NCBI GenBank assembly: GCA_031367435.1
Contig: JANLPV010000100.1
Location: forward strand, 20,319 to 84,318
Direction of reading: 5' to 3'
DNA: 64,000 bases
Source of the DNA: WLMZ01 sp031367435
GTDB lineage: Bacteria > Actinomycetota > Acidimicrobiia > Acidimicrobiales > Ilumatobacteraceae
Shown: positions 16,557 to 24,584 of the stretch, piece after piece
Layout: each line of letters opens with the position of its first letter
Numbering within the stretch: the stretch's first letter is position 1
Translations under genes and position numbers: made by a program
The notes under the pieces: generated by a model
Told to the model about the DNA's origin: nothing
The model's database searches: none
Seen by the model: only the letters and a program-made list of their open reading frames with translations

Positions 16557-17174
16557 TTAGCTGGTCATTCCACCGAGACCAACGAGACCGCGGGCGAGTT
16601 CGATCTCGCCCATGTGACGCAGACCGTGTTGATACAGCCAGCACTCGAACCCATCGAGCACGGTGATGCCGACGTCACCCGCGACGCGGGCGCTGTAGGT
16701 ACTCGCGATCTGTGGCGGAAACGGGCGTTGCACAACAACTCGGGTGAGGTCGGTGGGATCGAGTGCGTCGAGATATGCCTCGGTGCGGTCGAACACCGTG
16801 CGCATGTATTCCTTGAACGCGTCGTAATCGCCGATGCGCTGATGAATCATCTCGTCGACGGTCTTGTGCTTGCCGTGGTCGTTGATCGTCATGTGCACAC
16901 GCGCTTGCCAATCGTCGTTCCACACCGGCGCAATGCCGGTGAGCAACATGAACGACGCGTCTTGCATGTTCGTGTAGTGAAAGAGACAGAACGCAATCGG
17001 CAAGACGCCTTCACGCTCGAAGTGGTTCACGTGGTGGAGGTCCATCGAATCCACTGCCTGGTAATACAACGAGTGCATCGCGCGCATACGTCGTTGCAGC
17101 GAATCGAGGGTCATTGTTGCTTCGGCCATGATGTTCTCCGTGTGGGTGTTCTCCGTGTGGGTGCTGTTGCTCAT
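16557..17174 (-). CDS. DinB-superfamily protein
   Basis: Up to 205 residues; four-helix DinB/YfiT-like fold with likely metal ligands in LHHVNHFEREG, DEMIHQRIGDY and YQHGLRHMGEIE. Such proteins include thiol-dependent S-transferases and many of unknown function. The longest start (17174) overlaps the upstream SDR stop (ATGA). A second ATG at 17129 has GGAG at ideal distance, supplied by a duplicated 15-bp block that otherwise reads HTENTHTEN. The shorter 190-residue product is therefore quite possible. It is probably co-transcribed with the SDR gene upstream. Confidence 0.78.
   Translation of the reverse strand: MSNSTHTENTHTENIMAEATMTLDSLQRRMRAMHSLYYQAVDSMDLHHVNHFEREGVLPIAFCLFHYTNMQDASFMLLTGIAPVWNDDWQARVHMTINDHGKHKTVDEMIHQRIGDYDAFKEYMRTVFDRTEAYLDALDPTDLTRVVVQRPFPPQIASTYSARVAGDVGITVLDGFECWLYQHGLRHMGEIELARGLVGLGGMTS
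17130..17164 (-). repeat. Duplicated 15-bp block carrying a Shine-Dalgarno, in DinB gene start
   Basis: Two direct copies of a 15-bp block (plus strand GTGTTCTCCGTGTGG-like) lie between the two candidate starts of the DinB gene. On the coding strand each contains CGGAGAACA, so the GGAG placed 6 bases before ATG 17129 is present twice. Confidence 0.85.
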
Positions 17175-17944
17175 GACCAGCCGCCTGAGTAAGAGACGAA
17201 CTGACCGGTGGTGAAACGACTGCTGCCGTCCACAAATGGTGCGCAGAAATGGGCGAACTCGTCCATCGTGCCCAACCGGCCGAGCGGAACCCGGCTCTCG
17301 ATCTTTGCACGAATCGCCGGATCGTCGGCGCCGGTGGCGCGGCGAAACTCGGGGAAGTCCATGTAGTTGGTGCCAACCGCGTTTACCTGCACACGATGGC
17401 GGGCAACCTCGTTGGCGACGTTGCGCACCATATGCGTGGCTCCGGCGCGGGCTGATGAATACAGCGGCGCCTCGGGTGTGGCGCGGGCACCGCTGGCGCT
17501 GGTGATCACCAACACCTGGCCGTCGCCTTGCGCGATCATCGGTTCGAGCACGGTCTGCATGAAGTGAAACGGCGCCACCATGCAGCCCTGCATCACCGAT
17601 TCGAGATCGGCAAGCGTGGCATTCATGAAGCGGCCAGTGACGATGAGGCCCGAGAACGCAACTGCCGAATCGATTCGACCAAAGCGTTGCATCGCGGCGT
17701 CGACGAGTCGTTGTGACGATTCGCGTTTCACGAGATCGCGCGTGCCGGTGACGACTTCAACCTGCGTGCCACCCGCAATCAGTTCTTCGACGAGCGCTGG
17801 GTCGGGGTCGCCGAGGACAAGATCGTGCCCTCGCTCGGCCAGGAGCCTGGCGAGCGGAGGACCGACGTAGAAACCGGCCCCGGCAACGAGTGCTATGCGT
17901 CGTGATTGTTGCAACATGGGGCCGTCGTTCATCAACGGAACCAT
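17171..17944 (-). CDS. SDR-family oxidoreductase
   Basis: About 257 residues. The Rossmann start is ALVAGAGFYVGPPLARLLAERG, followed by FSGLI, an ITSASGA segment and YSSARAGATHMVRNVANEVA, where the usual Tyr-x3-Lys has Arg/Ala at the Lys position (YSSARAG). It is thus an atypical SDR that may have reduced or altered catalysis. The ATG at 17942-17944 is 10 bases after a TATACT-type -10, which fits a leaderless transcript. A longer TTG start at 17968 would lie upstream of that promoter. It is divergent from a TetR gene and precedes the DinB gene. Confidence 0.8.
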   Translation of the reverse strand: MVPLMNDGPMLQQSRRIALVAGAGFYVGPPLARLLAERGHDLVLGDPDPALVEELIAGGTQVEVVTGTRDLVKRESSQRLVDAAMQRFGRIDSAVAFSGLIVTGRFMNATLADLESVMQGCMVAPFHFMQTVLEPMIAQGDGQVLVITSASGARATPEAPLYSSARAGATHMVRNVANEVARHRVQVNAVGTNYMDFPEFRRATGADDPAIRAKIESRVPLGRLGTMDEFAHFCAPFVDGSSRFTTGQFVSYSGGWS

Positions 17945-17954
17945 ACGTTGTGGC

Positions 17955-17960
17955 AGTATA
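17955..17960 (-). promoter_or_regulatory. -10 element of SDR gene
   Basis: TATACT on the minus strand (plus strand AGTATA), 10 bases from the ATG at 17944. The -35 region (17978-17983) is a poor match to TTGACA, and the putative operator 17963-17974 fills the spacer. Confidence 0.45.
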
Positions 17961-17962
17961 AG

Positions 17963-17974
17963 TGTCAATTGATT
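17963..17974. promoter_or_regulatory. Putative TetR operator (copy 1): TGTCAATTGATT
   Basis: The 12-mer is centred on palindromic TCAATTGA. It lies between the SDR -10 element and the divergent tetR gene. A 10-of-12 match (TGACAATTGATA) occurs at 22815-22826 inside another promoter. Binding by the adjacent TetR protein is inferred from position. Confidence 0.4.
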
Positions 17975-18008
17975 CGTCGTTTGGGCGAGCCGTGTCTAAG
18001 CTGCATTG

Positions 18009-18641
18009 GTGACCAATACTGACCTCGACATCGAGAATCTCGACGAGCCAGACGACGCCCAGCAGGACGGGCGGCATGCGCGTCGAGATCGCAACAAGAT
18101 CGCCGTGGTCGATGCGTACCTCGATCTGATTCGTGCTGGCAATCCGCGACCGAGCGTGGGCGAGGTGGCCGACCATTCGGGCGTGTCGCACAGGTCGGTG
18201 TTTCGGTATTTCGCTGACAAAGACGAACTGGCGCGCACCTCGATCGAACGACAGGAGAGCTTTGTTGCTCCGATGTTGCCGATCAAGATTGATCACGACA
18301 TGTCGTTGAGCGATCGAGTCGACCTCATTGTGCAGCGCAGGTTCGAACTGTTCGAAGCGATCGCCCCGGTCGCGCGGCTCAGCCGTTCGCTTGCACCGTT
18401 GCAGCCAATCCTGCAGGCCGAGCTCAGCAAAGGTCGAGCATTCTTTCGAGCGCAGGTGAAGCGCCTCTTCGCGCCAGAACTCGGGGCGATGGAACGGGCG
18501 CGCGCTGCTACCACTCTGGCGGTGCTTGATGTGCTCTGTTCGTTCGAGGTGGCCGATTTGCTCCGCGTCGATCAGGGCTTCTCCGTCGAACGCGCGAGTG
18601 AGGCGCTACGCAATGCTCTGGTGGCTGTCTTGCAGCACTAG
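18009..18641 (+). CDS. TetR-family transcriptional regulator
   Basis: About 210 residues with an N-terminal HTH (SVGEVADHSGVSHRSVFRYFADKDEL, residues about 52-78) after an acidic, Asp/Glu-rich tail; the C-terminal ligand domain is unspecific. The start is GTG at 18009 (TTG at 18006 is also in frame). A TAAGCT at 17997-18002 could be a leaderless -10. It is divergent from the SDR/DinB operon, the usual arrangement for a local repressor. The stop TAG lies in a CTAG shared with the convergent gene. A shared 12-mer suggests it might also control the SDR pair/MBL promoter near 22.8 kb. Confidence 0.85.
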   Translation: MTNTDLDIENLDEPDDAQQDGRHARRDRNKIAVVDAYLDLIRAGNPRPSVGEVADHSGVSHRSVFRYFADKDELARTSIERQESFVAPMLPIKIDHDMSLSDRVDLIVQRRFELFEAIAPVARLSRSLAPLQPILQAELSKGRAFFRAQVKRLFAPELGAMERARAATTLAVLDVLCSFEVADLLRVDQGFSVERASEALRNALVAVLQH

Positions 18642-19660
18642 TCGGAACCGGCAGCGGCAAACTCAGCCAAGATCAGCGTTGCGTCAGCATGCTCGGCGAT
18701 GCGCGCTTCGATGAGTTCACGCTGCTGCTGCGCGGCGAGCGGCGGTTGTTCAACTGTGGCCCACGTGACGAGTCCGCTCCAGAAGCGGTCGATCAACTCG
18801 CGTCCGAGCACGGTCGACCCGTCGAGTGTGGCGAAGGTGATCGTGGCCAACTCACCCATGTAAAGACGTAGCGAACTCACATGGATCTCCTCGTCGGTGC
18901 GGATGCGGCCAATGATGGCAGCAGCCTCTTCAGCCTCGGCGCGCCGATCGGCAAACAGGTCGGAGGTGCCGAAGATGGCCTGAGTCGCGGCAAAGCCAAT
19001 CTCGGCGCGGAACTCGATGACCAACAGATTCATCAGGAGCGAGATGAACCCCTCCACCACGGGCGAAACCTCTGGCATCCAACGCATCGCGGCCTCCGGG
19101 CGGGCAATGTTGTCGGGCGGATCGACGTCGGGATATGCACCGTCGCCGAACGCGATATCGCGGGCAACGAACCACATCTCGTCGTGCCCGCCGATGCCTT
19201 CGGCGGGAACGCCGCCTTCATCAAGGCCGTGTGCCTTCAACAGCCCCTTGTTGAGATGCCCGATGGCCATCTGCGAGATGTCGTCGATGATGAACGGCTG
19301 CAGGTTAGGAAAATTCATCTCCGCCAGCAAACGGCCCTTGGCTTCGATCTTGCCCGTGATGGTGAGGCTGTTCCAAAAGGTCTGACCCAGACCGTGGCGG
19401 AGCAGAACTCGACTTTGCTCGACACCGGGAACTCGCTCACCAATCAGCAGCGACGAGTCGGCATCGAGCAGATCGCCGCCCCGTTCGCGAAGCGCATCGG
19501 TCCATGCCTGAAGCGCGGCCTCGCGTACGAGCGCACGAGGAGGCTGATAGCAACCATCGGACATGATGCCGCCGTGCATGCGACGACCTGCCACTACGTG
19601 CTGGTGCGTGAACGCATGATCGCTGATGAGCTCTGCTTCGGTGTAGACGAGCTGTGCCAT
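18638..19660 (-). CDS. Hypothetical 340-residue protein, possibly ferritin-like
   Basis: No family was recognised with confidence. The sequence is mostly helical in appearance. It contains Glu/His positions in helices reminiscent of ferritin-like di-iron sites: EFRAEIGF, then TDEEIHVSSLRLYMGEL (an E-x2-H pattern), plus DEMWFVARD and GHLNKGLL. The N-terminus is His-rich (AFTHQHVVAGRRMHGG). It could be a di-iron oxygenase-like or structural protein. The ATG at 19658-19660 was chosen. It is convergent with tetR (shared CTAG) and divergent from the beta-hydroxyacid dehydrogenase gene. No secretion signal is visible. Confidence 0.65.
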   Translation of the reverse strand: MAQLVYTEAELISDHAFTHQHVVAGRRMHGGIMSDGCYQPPRALVREAALQAWTDALRERGGDLLDADSSLLIGERVPGVEQSRVLLRHGLGQTFWNSLTITGKIEAKGRLLAEMNFPNLQPFIIDDISQMAIGHLNKGLLKAHGLDEGGVPAEGIGGHDEMWFVARDIAFGDGAYPDVDPPDNIARPEAAMRWMPEVSPVVEGFISLLMNLLVIEFRAEIGFAATQAIFGTSDLFADRRAEAEEAAAIIGRIRTDEEIHVSSLRLYMGELATITFATLDGSTVLGRELIDRFWSGLVTWATVEQPPLAAQQQRELIEARIAEHADATLILAEFAAAGSD

Positions 19661-19757
19661 CGCCCAAGCGTACGCCTGCTGTGTGCCTCGGCCTGTAGCG
19701 CGCGGTGAGTGGTACGGTTGTGCCGGTATTCGTGGGACCAGTTCAAAGGGGATGCGC

Positions 19758-20678
19758 GTGAGCGAGTCACGACAGGTGGGCTTTATCGGGTTGGGTCATC
19801 TCGGGGTATATCTCGCGTCGAGCCTGGTGCGCAACGGTCATCACGTGACGGTCACCGACCTCAACCGCAGCGCCGCCGATGGGCTCATCGCGGCCGGTGC
19901 GGTGTGGGCTGATACGGCCGAAGCCGCGGCGAAGGCGTCCGATGTGGTGTTCACCTGCCTGCCGTCTCCGGCTGCGGTGAGCGCCGTTGTTACCGGGCCC
20001 AACGGCGTGCTGGCCGGTTTACGCACGGGTGGCACCTGGATCGATATGAGCACCAACGATCGTGACGAAACGCTGCGGCTGGCTGCCCTTGCCGCAGCCG
20101 TTGGTGTGCGAATGCTCGAGTGCCCGGTCACAGGTGGCGTGCACAAAGCGGCCGAAGGCGACATCACGGTCTTGGTCGGCGGCGATGAGGCCGACTTTGA
20201 GGCGCACCGCGATCTGCTCAGCGCCGTCGGGAGCCCGATCATCTACATGGGTCCGTTGGGCAGTGCGGCAGTCATCAAGGTCATAACGAACATGCTTGCC
20301 TTCATCAACCTCGTCGCTCTCGGCGAGGCGCTGATGCTCGCCAAGCGCGGCGGCCTCGACTTGGCGAAATCGTTTGAGGCGATCAAGGAGAGCTCCGGCA
20401 ATAGCTTCGTGCACGAAACCGAGGGTCAGGTGATTCTCAACGGCAGTTACAACATTGGTTTCACGATGGATCTCGCCTGCAAGGACCTTGGGTTCGCTAC
20501 ACAGTTCGGCCGTCAGTTCGGGGTGCCTCTCGAACTCGCTGGACTGGTGGAGCAGACGTTCATCCGCTCGCGTTCGCAATACGGTGGCGAGGCGTGGTCG
20601 TCGCAAGTGGTGAAGTTGCTAGAGGATGCACTCGGCACCGACCTGCGCGCCGAAGGTTTTCCTGCGGTCCTGCAATAG
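19758..20678 (+). CDS. 3-hydroxyisobutyrate / beta-hydroxyacid dehydrogenase family protein
   Basis: 306 residues. NAD(P)-binding GFIGLGHLG at the N-terminus, the substrate-binding segment CPVTGGVHKAAEGDITVLVGG, and catalytic Lys174 in AAVIKVITNML. Enzymes of this family oxidise 3-hydroxyisobutyrate, tartronate semialdehyde or related beta-hydroxyacids; the substrate is not readable here. GTG 19758 is preferred because AAAGGGG ends 6 bases before it; the in-frame ATG at 19752 would sit directly on that Shine-Dalgarno. The gene is followed after 52 bases by a cupredoxin gene on the same strand. Confidence 0.85.
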   Translation: MSESRQVGFIGLGHLGVYLASSLVRNGHHVTVTDLNRSAADGLIAAGAVWADTAEAAAKASDVVFTCLPSPAAVSAVVTGPNGVLAGLRTGGTWIDMSTNDRDETLRLAALAAAVGVRMLECPVTGGVHKAAEGDITVLVGGDEADFEAHRDLLSAVGSPIIYMGPLGSAAVIKVITNMLAFINLVALGEALMLAKRGGLDLAKSFEAIKESSGNSFVHETEGQVILNGSYNIGFTMDLACKDLGFATQFGRQFGVPLELAGLVEQTFIRSRSQYGGEAWSSQVVKLLEDALGTDLRAEGFPAVLQ

Positions 20679-20730
20679 CAGCCCACATAGAGTGTTGGGG
20701 CACATCGTCTCCGAAAGGAATCATGGTCTC

Positions 20731-21210
20731 ATGGCCGCTACTTCACGTCGTGCCGAGCGCTATCTGCAGCAAAAGCGTCGCAACCGACTTCGGCTCATCA
20801 TTGCCGCCGGACTCGTCGTCCTTGTCGGCGTCATCGTCGTGATTGTCGTGGCCACCGGCGGTAACGACACGTCGAGCCCGCCCGAGTTTTCTGGCTCTGT
20901 CGTCACGCTTTCGCTGTCTGACTTCGCGATCAAAGGCAACCTCGAAGTGCCAACGGGCCCGATTCGAATCGAGGCAACCAACGTCGGGGCCACACAACAC
21001 AACATCGGCGTGCGCGGTGTGAAAATCTCCAGGAATCTCGAGCGTGGCGAAAGCACAACCCTCGACGTCGGCACGCTCGCTCCAGGCACCTACGAGCTGT
21101 ACTGCGACGTCATCAGCCCGATCGACAAGATCAGTCACGTCAAAAAGGGCATGGTAGCCAAACTCGTTGTGACTGCGGCTGCCGCCGCGACGAGTACAAC
21201 GACTGGTTGA
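20731..21210 (+). CDS. Membrane-anchored cupredoxin-like protein
   Basis: 159 residues. A basic N-terminus (RYLQQKRRNRLR) precedes one membrane helix (about 23-44), then an extracytoplasmic domain with cupredoxin strands. Type-1 copper ligands are available in order: His in TQHNIG, Cys in ELYCDVIS, His in KISHVKKG and Met in KGMVAKL. It would bind Cu and carry electrons or store copper outside the membrane. ATG 20731 is in frame with GAAAGGAA about 11 bases upstream. A Thr-rich tail (TSTTTG) ends the protein. Plastocyanin/azurin-like electron transfer is the best guess. Confidence 0.8.
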   Translation: MAATSRRAERYLQQKRRNRLRLIIAAGLVVLVGVIVVIVVATGGNDTSSPPEFSGSVVTLSLSDFAIKGNLEVPTGPIRIEATNVGATQHNIGVRGVKISRNLERGESTTLDVGTLAPGTYELYCDVISPIDKISHVKKGMVAKLVVTAAAAATSTTTG

Positions 21211-21239
21211 CGAAACCCGTACCGCGCGAGCGGCGACCG

Positions 21240-21983
21240 TCAGGGGTGATTGCGTGAGATTGTGCTGCCACCAAAAATCTGCTTGGTGGGCAACACTTCG
21301 ATTGTGGTGAGATCGACGTGCGGTGGCAGATCGAGCGCGCTGGCGATCACGGTCGCGATGTCATGAGGTTGTATGGCATCGAAGTCGTCGTACAACGCCT
21401 CGGTCGCTTTGTCGTGGCCGCCGAAGATGCCGTCGTACAAGCGTGTTTGTACACGCCCGGGCATCAGCACCGTCACGCGAATCGACGAGCCGAGCAGATC
21501 GCAACGAAGCCCCTCGGCGAACGCGTGCAACGCTGCCTTCGTCGCGCCGTATGTGGCCGTGTTCGGGGTGGGGTGCTTGCCGGCGATTGAGCCCATGAAG
21601 AAGATGTGTCCACGGTCGCGGGCGATCATGGCGGGCAACACGAGGTTTGTCACGTGCAGCGCGGCGCGCAGGTTGACGTCGATGAGCGCATCTATCGTCG
21701 ATGTGTTCGTCGCTGCGAAGGGCTGCAGCTCGGTGAGAATTCCCGCGTTGTTGACAAGCACATCGATGTCGAGGTCGGCAACGAGTGCAGCGATCGCCGT
21801 GCCGTCGCGAAGGTCTATGCCGTGCGCGATCGCGCCGGTGTCGCGAGCCATGTCGTGGAGTGCTGGCTCATCGAGAGCCGCGGCGTGCACCACCATGTCG
21901 CGCGCCCGGAACTCGCGCACGATGGCCTCGCCGATGCCACGCGACGCTCCGGTGACGAGGGCACTCTTGTAGAGCGGGTTCAT
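21240..21983 (-). CDS. SDR-family NAD(P)-dependent oxidoreductase (247 aa)
   Basis: Classical SDR: VTGASRGIGEAIV, NNAGILTE, a catalytic Ser region (FFMGSIAGKH), YGATKAALHAF (Tyr-x3-Lys) and MPGRVQTRL. A soluble oxidoreductase of unknown substrate. The ATG at 21981-21983 overlaps the stop of the second SDR gene (ATGA), so the pair is translated together and shares the divergent promoter region at 22724-22837. Both SDRs are exactly 247 residues long but differ in sequence, so they probably catalyse successive or alternative steps. Confidence 0.85.
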   Translation of the reverse strand: MNPLYKSALVTGASRGIGEAIVREFRARDMVVHAAALDEPALHDMARDTGAIAHGIDLRDGTAIAALVADLDIDVLVNNAGILTELQPFAATNTSTIDALIDVNLRAALHVTNLVLPAMIARDRGHIFFMGSIAGKHPTPNTATYGATKAALHAFAEGLRCDLLGSSIRVTVLMPGRVQTRLYDGIFGGHDKATEALYDDFDAIQPHDIATVIASALDLPPHVDLTTIEVLPTKQIFGGSTISRNHP

Positions 21984-22723
21984 ACGATCACTCCTGCGCC
22001 GCTGACGACGATGTTCTCGCCGGCGATGCTCACATTGTCGGCGTGGCTGAGATACGCGACGAGGTTGGCGACCTCGTGTGGCTCGATGGGGCGTCGGGTC
22101 GGCAGTTGTTCCACCATCGGTGCGTACCAGTCGGTCTTCTTCGCCGCTTCGGTGGCCATCGGCCCGGGGGCGACGGAGTTGACGAGAATCCCAAGCGGCG
22201 CTACTTCGAGTGCGAGTGATCGCGTGAGGCTCACCACGGCGGCCTTTGTTGCGGCGTAATGCGCGTTTGCTGGATGAGCTTTGAACGCATCGATCGACGT
22301 GATGTTGACGATGTGACCGCGGCCATGCTCGCGCATTTCGGCGATCGCCTCCACCATCATGAAGTAGGTGCCGAGCACGTTCACCTGAAACACGTGCTGC
22401 CAATCATCTGCGCTGATTTCGAGAACCGGTCGCCGCGGGTATACGCCCGCTGCGTTGATCAAGATGTCGAGTCTGCCGAACCGCTCGAGCGTGGCGCGCA
22501 CAGCCGATCGGCACGCTGCCTGGGTGGTGATGTCGACAACGGTTGTGTCGACGGACGTGGTGCCGCCCGGTGCGCCGAGTGCGTCGATAGTGGCCGCTGC
22601 CTCGCAGAGCCCATCTGCGTGGGGGCCGGCCAACATGATCGCGATGCCATCGCGCACGAGACGTTCTGCACAGGCCAAGCCGAGCCCGCGAGCGCCACCG
22701 GTGATGAGTGCGACGCGCTTCAT
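21980..22723 (-). CDS. SDR-family NAD(P)-dependent oxidoreductase (247 aa)
   Basis: Classical SDR: VALITGGARGLGLACAERL, INAAGVYPR, VNITSIDAF (Ser), HYAATKAAVVSLTRSLA (Tyr-x3-Lys) and VAPGPMATE. FabG-like overall. The start was set at the ATG at 22721-22723 (MKRVALITGG), because the next in-frame start only adds a tail (MPPLVEPARAL). It is the first gene of a two-SDR operon divergent from the MBL-dehalogenase gene series. The promoter region between them carries a putative TetR operator, so both directions may be co-regulated. Confidence 0.85.
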   Translation of the reverse strand: MKRVALITGGARGLGLACAERLVRDGIAIMLAGPHADGLCEAAATIDALGAPGGTTSVDTTVVDITTQAACRSAVRATLERFGRLDILINAAGVYPRRPVLEISADDWQHVFQVNVLGTYFMMVEAIAEMREHGRGHIVNITSIDAFKAHPANAHYAATKAAVVSLTRSLALEVAPLGILVNSVAPGPMATEAAKKTDWYAPMVEQLPTRRPIEPHEVANLVAYLSHADNVSIAGENIVVSGAGVIV

Positions 22724-22801
22724 CAACGCCCTCGCGGGTTCGACAAGTGGTGGCACGTCATGATGGAGAACCTACTGGGCGTAGGCGACCGCGCAGAACT
22801 C

Positions 22802-22830
22802 TTGTCATGCTGACTGACAATTGATATGGT
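22802..22830 (+). promoter_or_regulatory. Putative sigma-A promoter of MBL gene (leaderless)
   Basis: TTGTCA at 22802-22807, 17-bp spacer, TATGGT at 22825-22830; ATG 22838 follows after 7 bases. The spacer contains the operator-like 12-mer at 22815-22826. Confidence 0.5.
22815..22826. promoter_or_regulatory. Putative TetR operator (copy 2): TGACAATTGATA
   Basis: Matches the 12-mer at 17963-17974 in 10 of 12 positions and lies between the -35 and -10 of the MBL gene promoter, where a repressor would block RNA polymerase. Confidence 0.4.
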
Positions 22831-22837
22831 TGCCGCC

Positions 22838-23659
22838 ATGCAGATCACCTTGCTCGGCACCGGCAATCCCATACCCGATCCACGACGTGCGGGGCCCTCG
22901 ACGCTCGTTCGGGCCGCCGGATCAACGGTGCTCGTTGATTGCGGGCGAGGGGTGTTGATGCGGATGATGGGCGCCGGTTGCGTGCCGCCGATGCTCACCG
23001 CTGTGTTGGTGACGCATCTGCACAGTGACCATCTCACCGATCTCAACGACGTGATCACGATGCATTGGGTAATGAGCCCGATGCCGATGACCTTGCGGAT
23101 CTACGGTCCGGTCGGGACGAAGGCGTTTGTCGACGCGACGCTGCTGGGGCTTGCCCCCGACATCCAGTACCGCCTCGATCACCACATCGACCTCAACCAT
23201 TCGCCGATGGTGGAGGTCACCGAAGTTGCACCGGGTGATGAGTTCGCGCTTGGCACCGTCAATGTGGTGGTCGGCGCAACCGATCACCGTCCGGTCGAGC
23301 CAACGGTCGCGTTCCGTCTCGACGATGGCACGCATTCGGTGGTGCTTGGTGGCGATGGCATTCCATGCGCCTCACTTGATGCGCTCGTAGCCGGGGCCGA
23401 CGCATACGTGCAGACGGTGATTCGCGATGACCTTGTCAAACTGGTGCCCAGTCAGCGTCTGCAGGACATCCTTGATTACCACTCAACCGTCGAGCAGGCC
23501 GCACAGACCGCGACGCGCGCCGGTGTATCCACGCTCGTACTCACCCATTACGTACCGTCTATCGCTCCAGGTGCAGACGACGAATGGAGGGCCCTTGCCG
23601 CCGCTCACTTCGCCGGCAACATCGTGCTTGGCGACGACCTCACCTCCGTTGATTTGTGA
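22838..23659 (+). CDS. MBL-fold metallo-hydrolase (RNase Z/arylsulfatase-like)
   Basis: 273 residues beginning MQITLLGTGNPIPDPRRAGP, the typical opening of RNase Z-like MBL enzymes. The Zn site HLHSDHL gives His60, His62, Asp64 and His65, with further His in ATDHRPVEP and LTHYVPS near the C-terminus. It lacks a recognisable tRNase exosite, so a small-molecule phospho-, sulfo- or lactone-hydrolase is more likely than tRNase Z. The ATG at 22838 is preferred over 22826 because of the leaderless promoter spacing. It is first in a same-strand series with a haloalkane dehalogenase 15 bases downstream. Confidence 0.82.
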   Translation: MQITLLGTGNPIPDPRRAGPSTLVRAAGSTVLVDCGRGVLMRMMGAGCVPPMLTAVLVTHLHSDHLTDLNDVITMHWVMSPMPMTLRIYGPVGTKAFVDATLLGLAPDIQYRLDHHIDLNHSPMVEVTEVAPGDEFALGTVNVVVGATDHRPVEPTVAFRLDDGTHSVVLGGDGIPCASLDALVAGADAYVQTVIRDDLVKLVPSQRLQDILDYHSTVEQAAQTATRAGVSTLVLTHYVPSIAPGADDEWRALAAAHFAGNIVLGDDLTSVDL

Positions 23660-23674
23660 CCTGAGGAGCAACCC

Positions 23675-24583
23675 ATGAAAACCCTGCGCACCCCTGACGA
23701 TCGTTTCAACGACCTGCCCGACTACGACTTCGAACCGCATTACCTGCAGATCGCCGATGGCGATGGTGGCACATTGCGTGTGCATTACATCGATGAGGGT
23801 CCTGCGGATGCAGCGCCCATTCTGTTGATGCACGGCGAGCCCTCGTGGTCGTTCCTCTACCGACACATGATTCCGGTCTTGGTTGCTGCTGGACATCGTT
23901 GTGTCGCTCCTGATCTCGTCGGCTTCGGTCGCTCTGACAAACCCACCGAGGTCACCGACTACACCTATGCCCGACACGTGCGCTGGATGAGCGAGGTCAT
24001 CTTCGATCAACTCGATCTTGTCGACATCACGTACTTCGGCCAGGACTGGGGCGGCCTCATCGGCTTGCGCGTGCTCGCCGAGCAACCCGAGCGGTACGCG
24101 CGAGTAGTGATCTCCAACACGGGCCTTCCCACGGCCGATCGAAAACTCAGCGATGCCTTTCTCGCATGGCAGAAGTACTCGAAGGAATCGCCCGACTTCA
24201 ACATCGGCAAGATCGTGAGCGGCGGCTGTGCCACAAACGTGAGCGCCGAGGTCATCGCTGCGTACGACGCCCCCTTTCCCGACGACACCTACAAAGCAGG
24301 CGCGCGAATCTTTCCGTCGCTGGTGCCCCGCTCGCTCGATGACCCAGCGCATATCGCCAACGTGGCCGCGTGGGATGTGCTGCGCACGTTCGATCGACCG
24401 TTTCTGTGCGCGTTCAGCGATCTTGACGCCGTGACCAAAGGCGGTGAGAGCATCTTCATTCGAAATGTGCCAGGTGCCGTAGGGCAACCGCACACCACGA
24501 TTGTTGGCGGCGGACACTTCGTGCAGCAAGACAAGGGGCCAGAATTGGCTCACGTGATTCTCGACCTGATGGCAAAGACCTGA
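23675..24583 (+). CDS. Haloalkane dehalogenase (HLD-I type alpha/beta hydrolase)
   Basis: 302 residues. The oxyanion segment HGEPSWSFLYR and nucleophile elbow FGQDWGG give Asp124-Trp125, the same numbers as nucleophile and first halide Trp of Xanthobacter DhlA. The acid is probably Asp249 in FSDLDAV and the base is His281 in GGGHFVQQD. A cap Trp165 may be the second halide-binding residue. The enzyme would hydrolyse carbon-halogen bonds of haloalkanes; an epoxide-hydrolase-like role is less likely because of the Trp after the nucleophile. GAGGAG lies 8 bases upstream of the ATG. It is in a tight series with SRPBCC, sulfatase and propeller genes. Confidence 0.85.
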   Translation: MKTLRTPDDRFNDLPDYDFEPHYLQIADGDGGTLRVHYIDEGPADAAPILLMHGEPSWSFLYRHMIPVLVAAGHRCVAPDLVGFGRSDKPTEVTDYTYARHVRWMSEVIFDQLDLVDITYFGQDWGGLIGLRVLAEQPERYARVVISNTGLPTADRKLSDAFLAWQKYSKESPDFNIGKIVSGGCATNVSAEVIAAYDAPFPDDTYKAGARIFPSLVPRSLDDPAHIANVAAWDVLRTFDRPFLCAFSDLDAVTKGGESIFIRNVPGAVGQPHTTIVGGGHFVQQDKGPELAHVILDLMAKT

Positions 24584-24584
24584 C

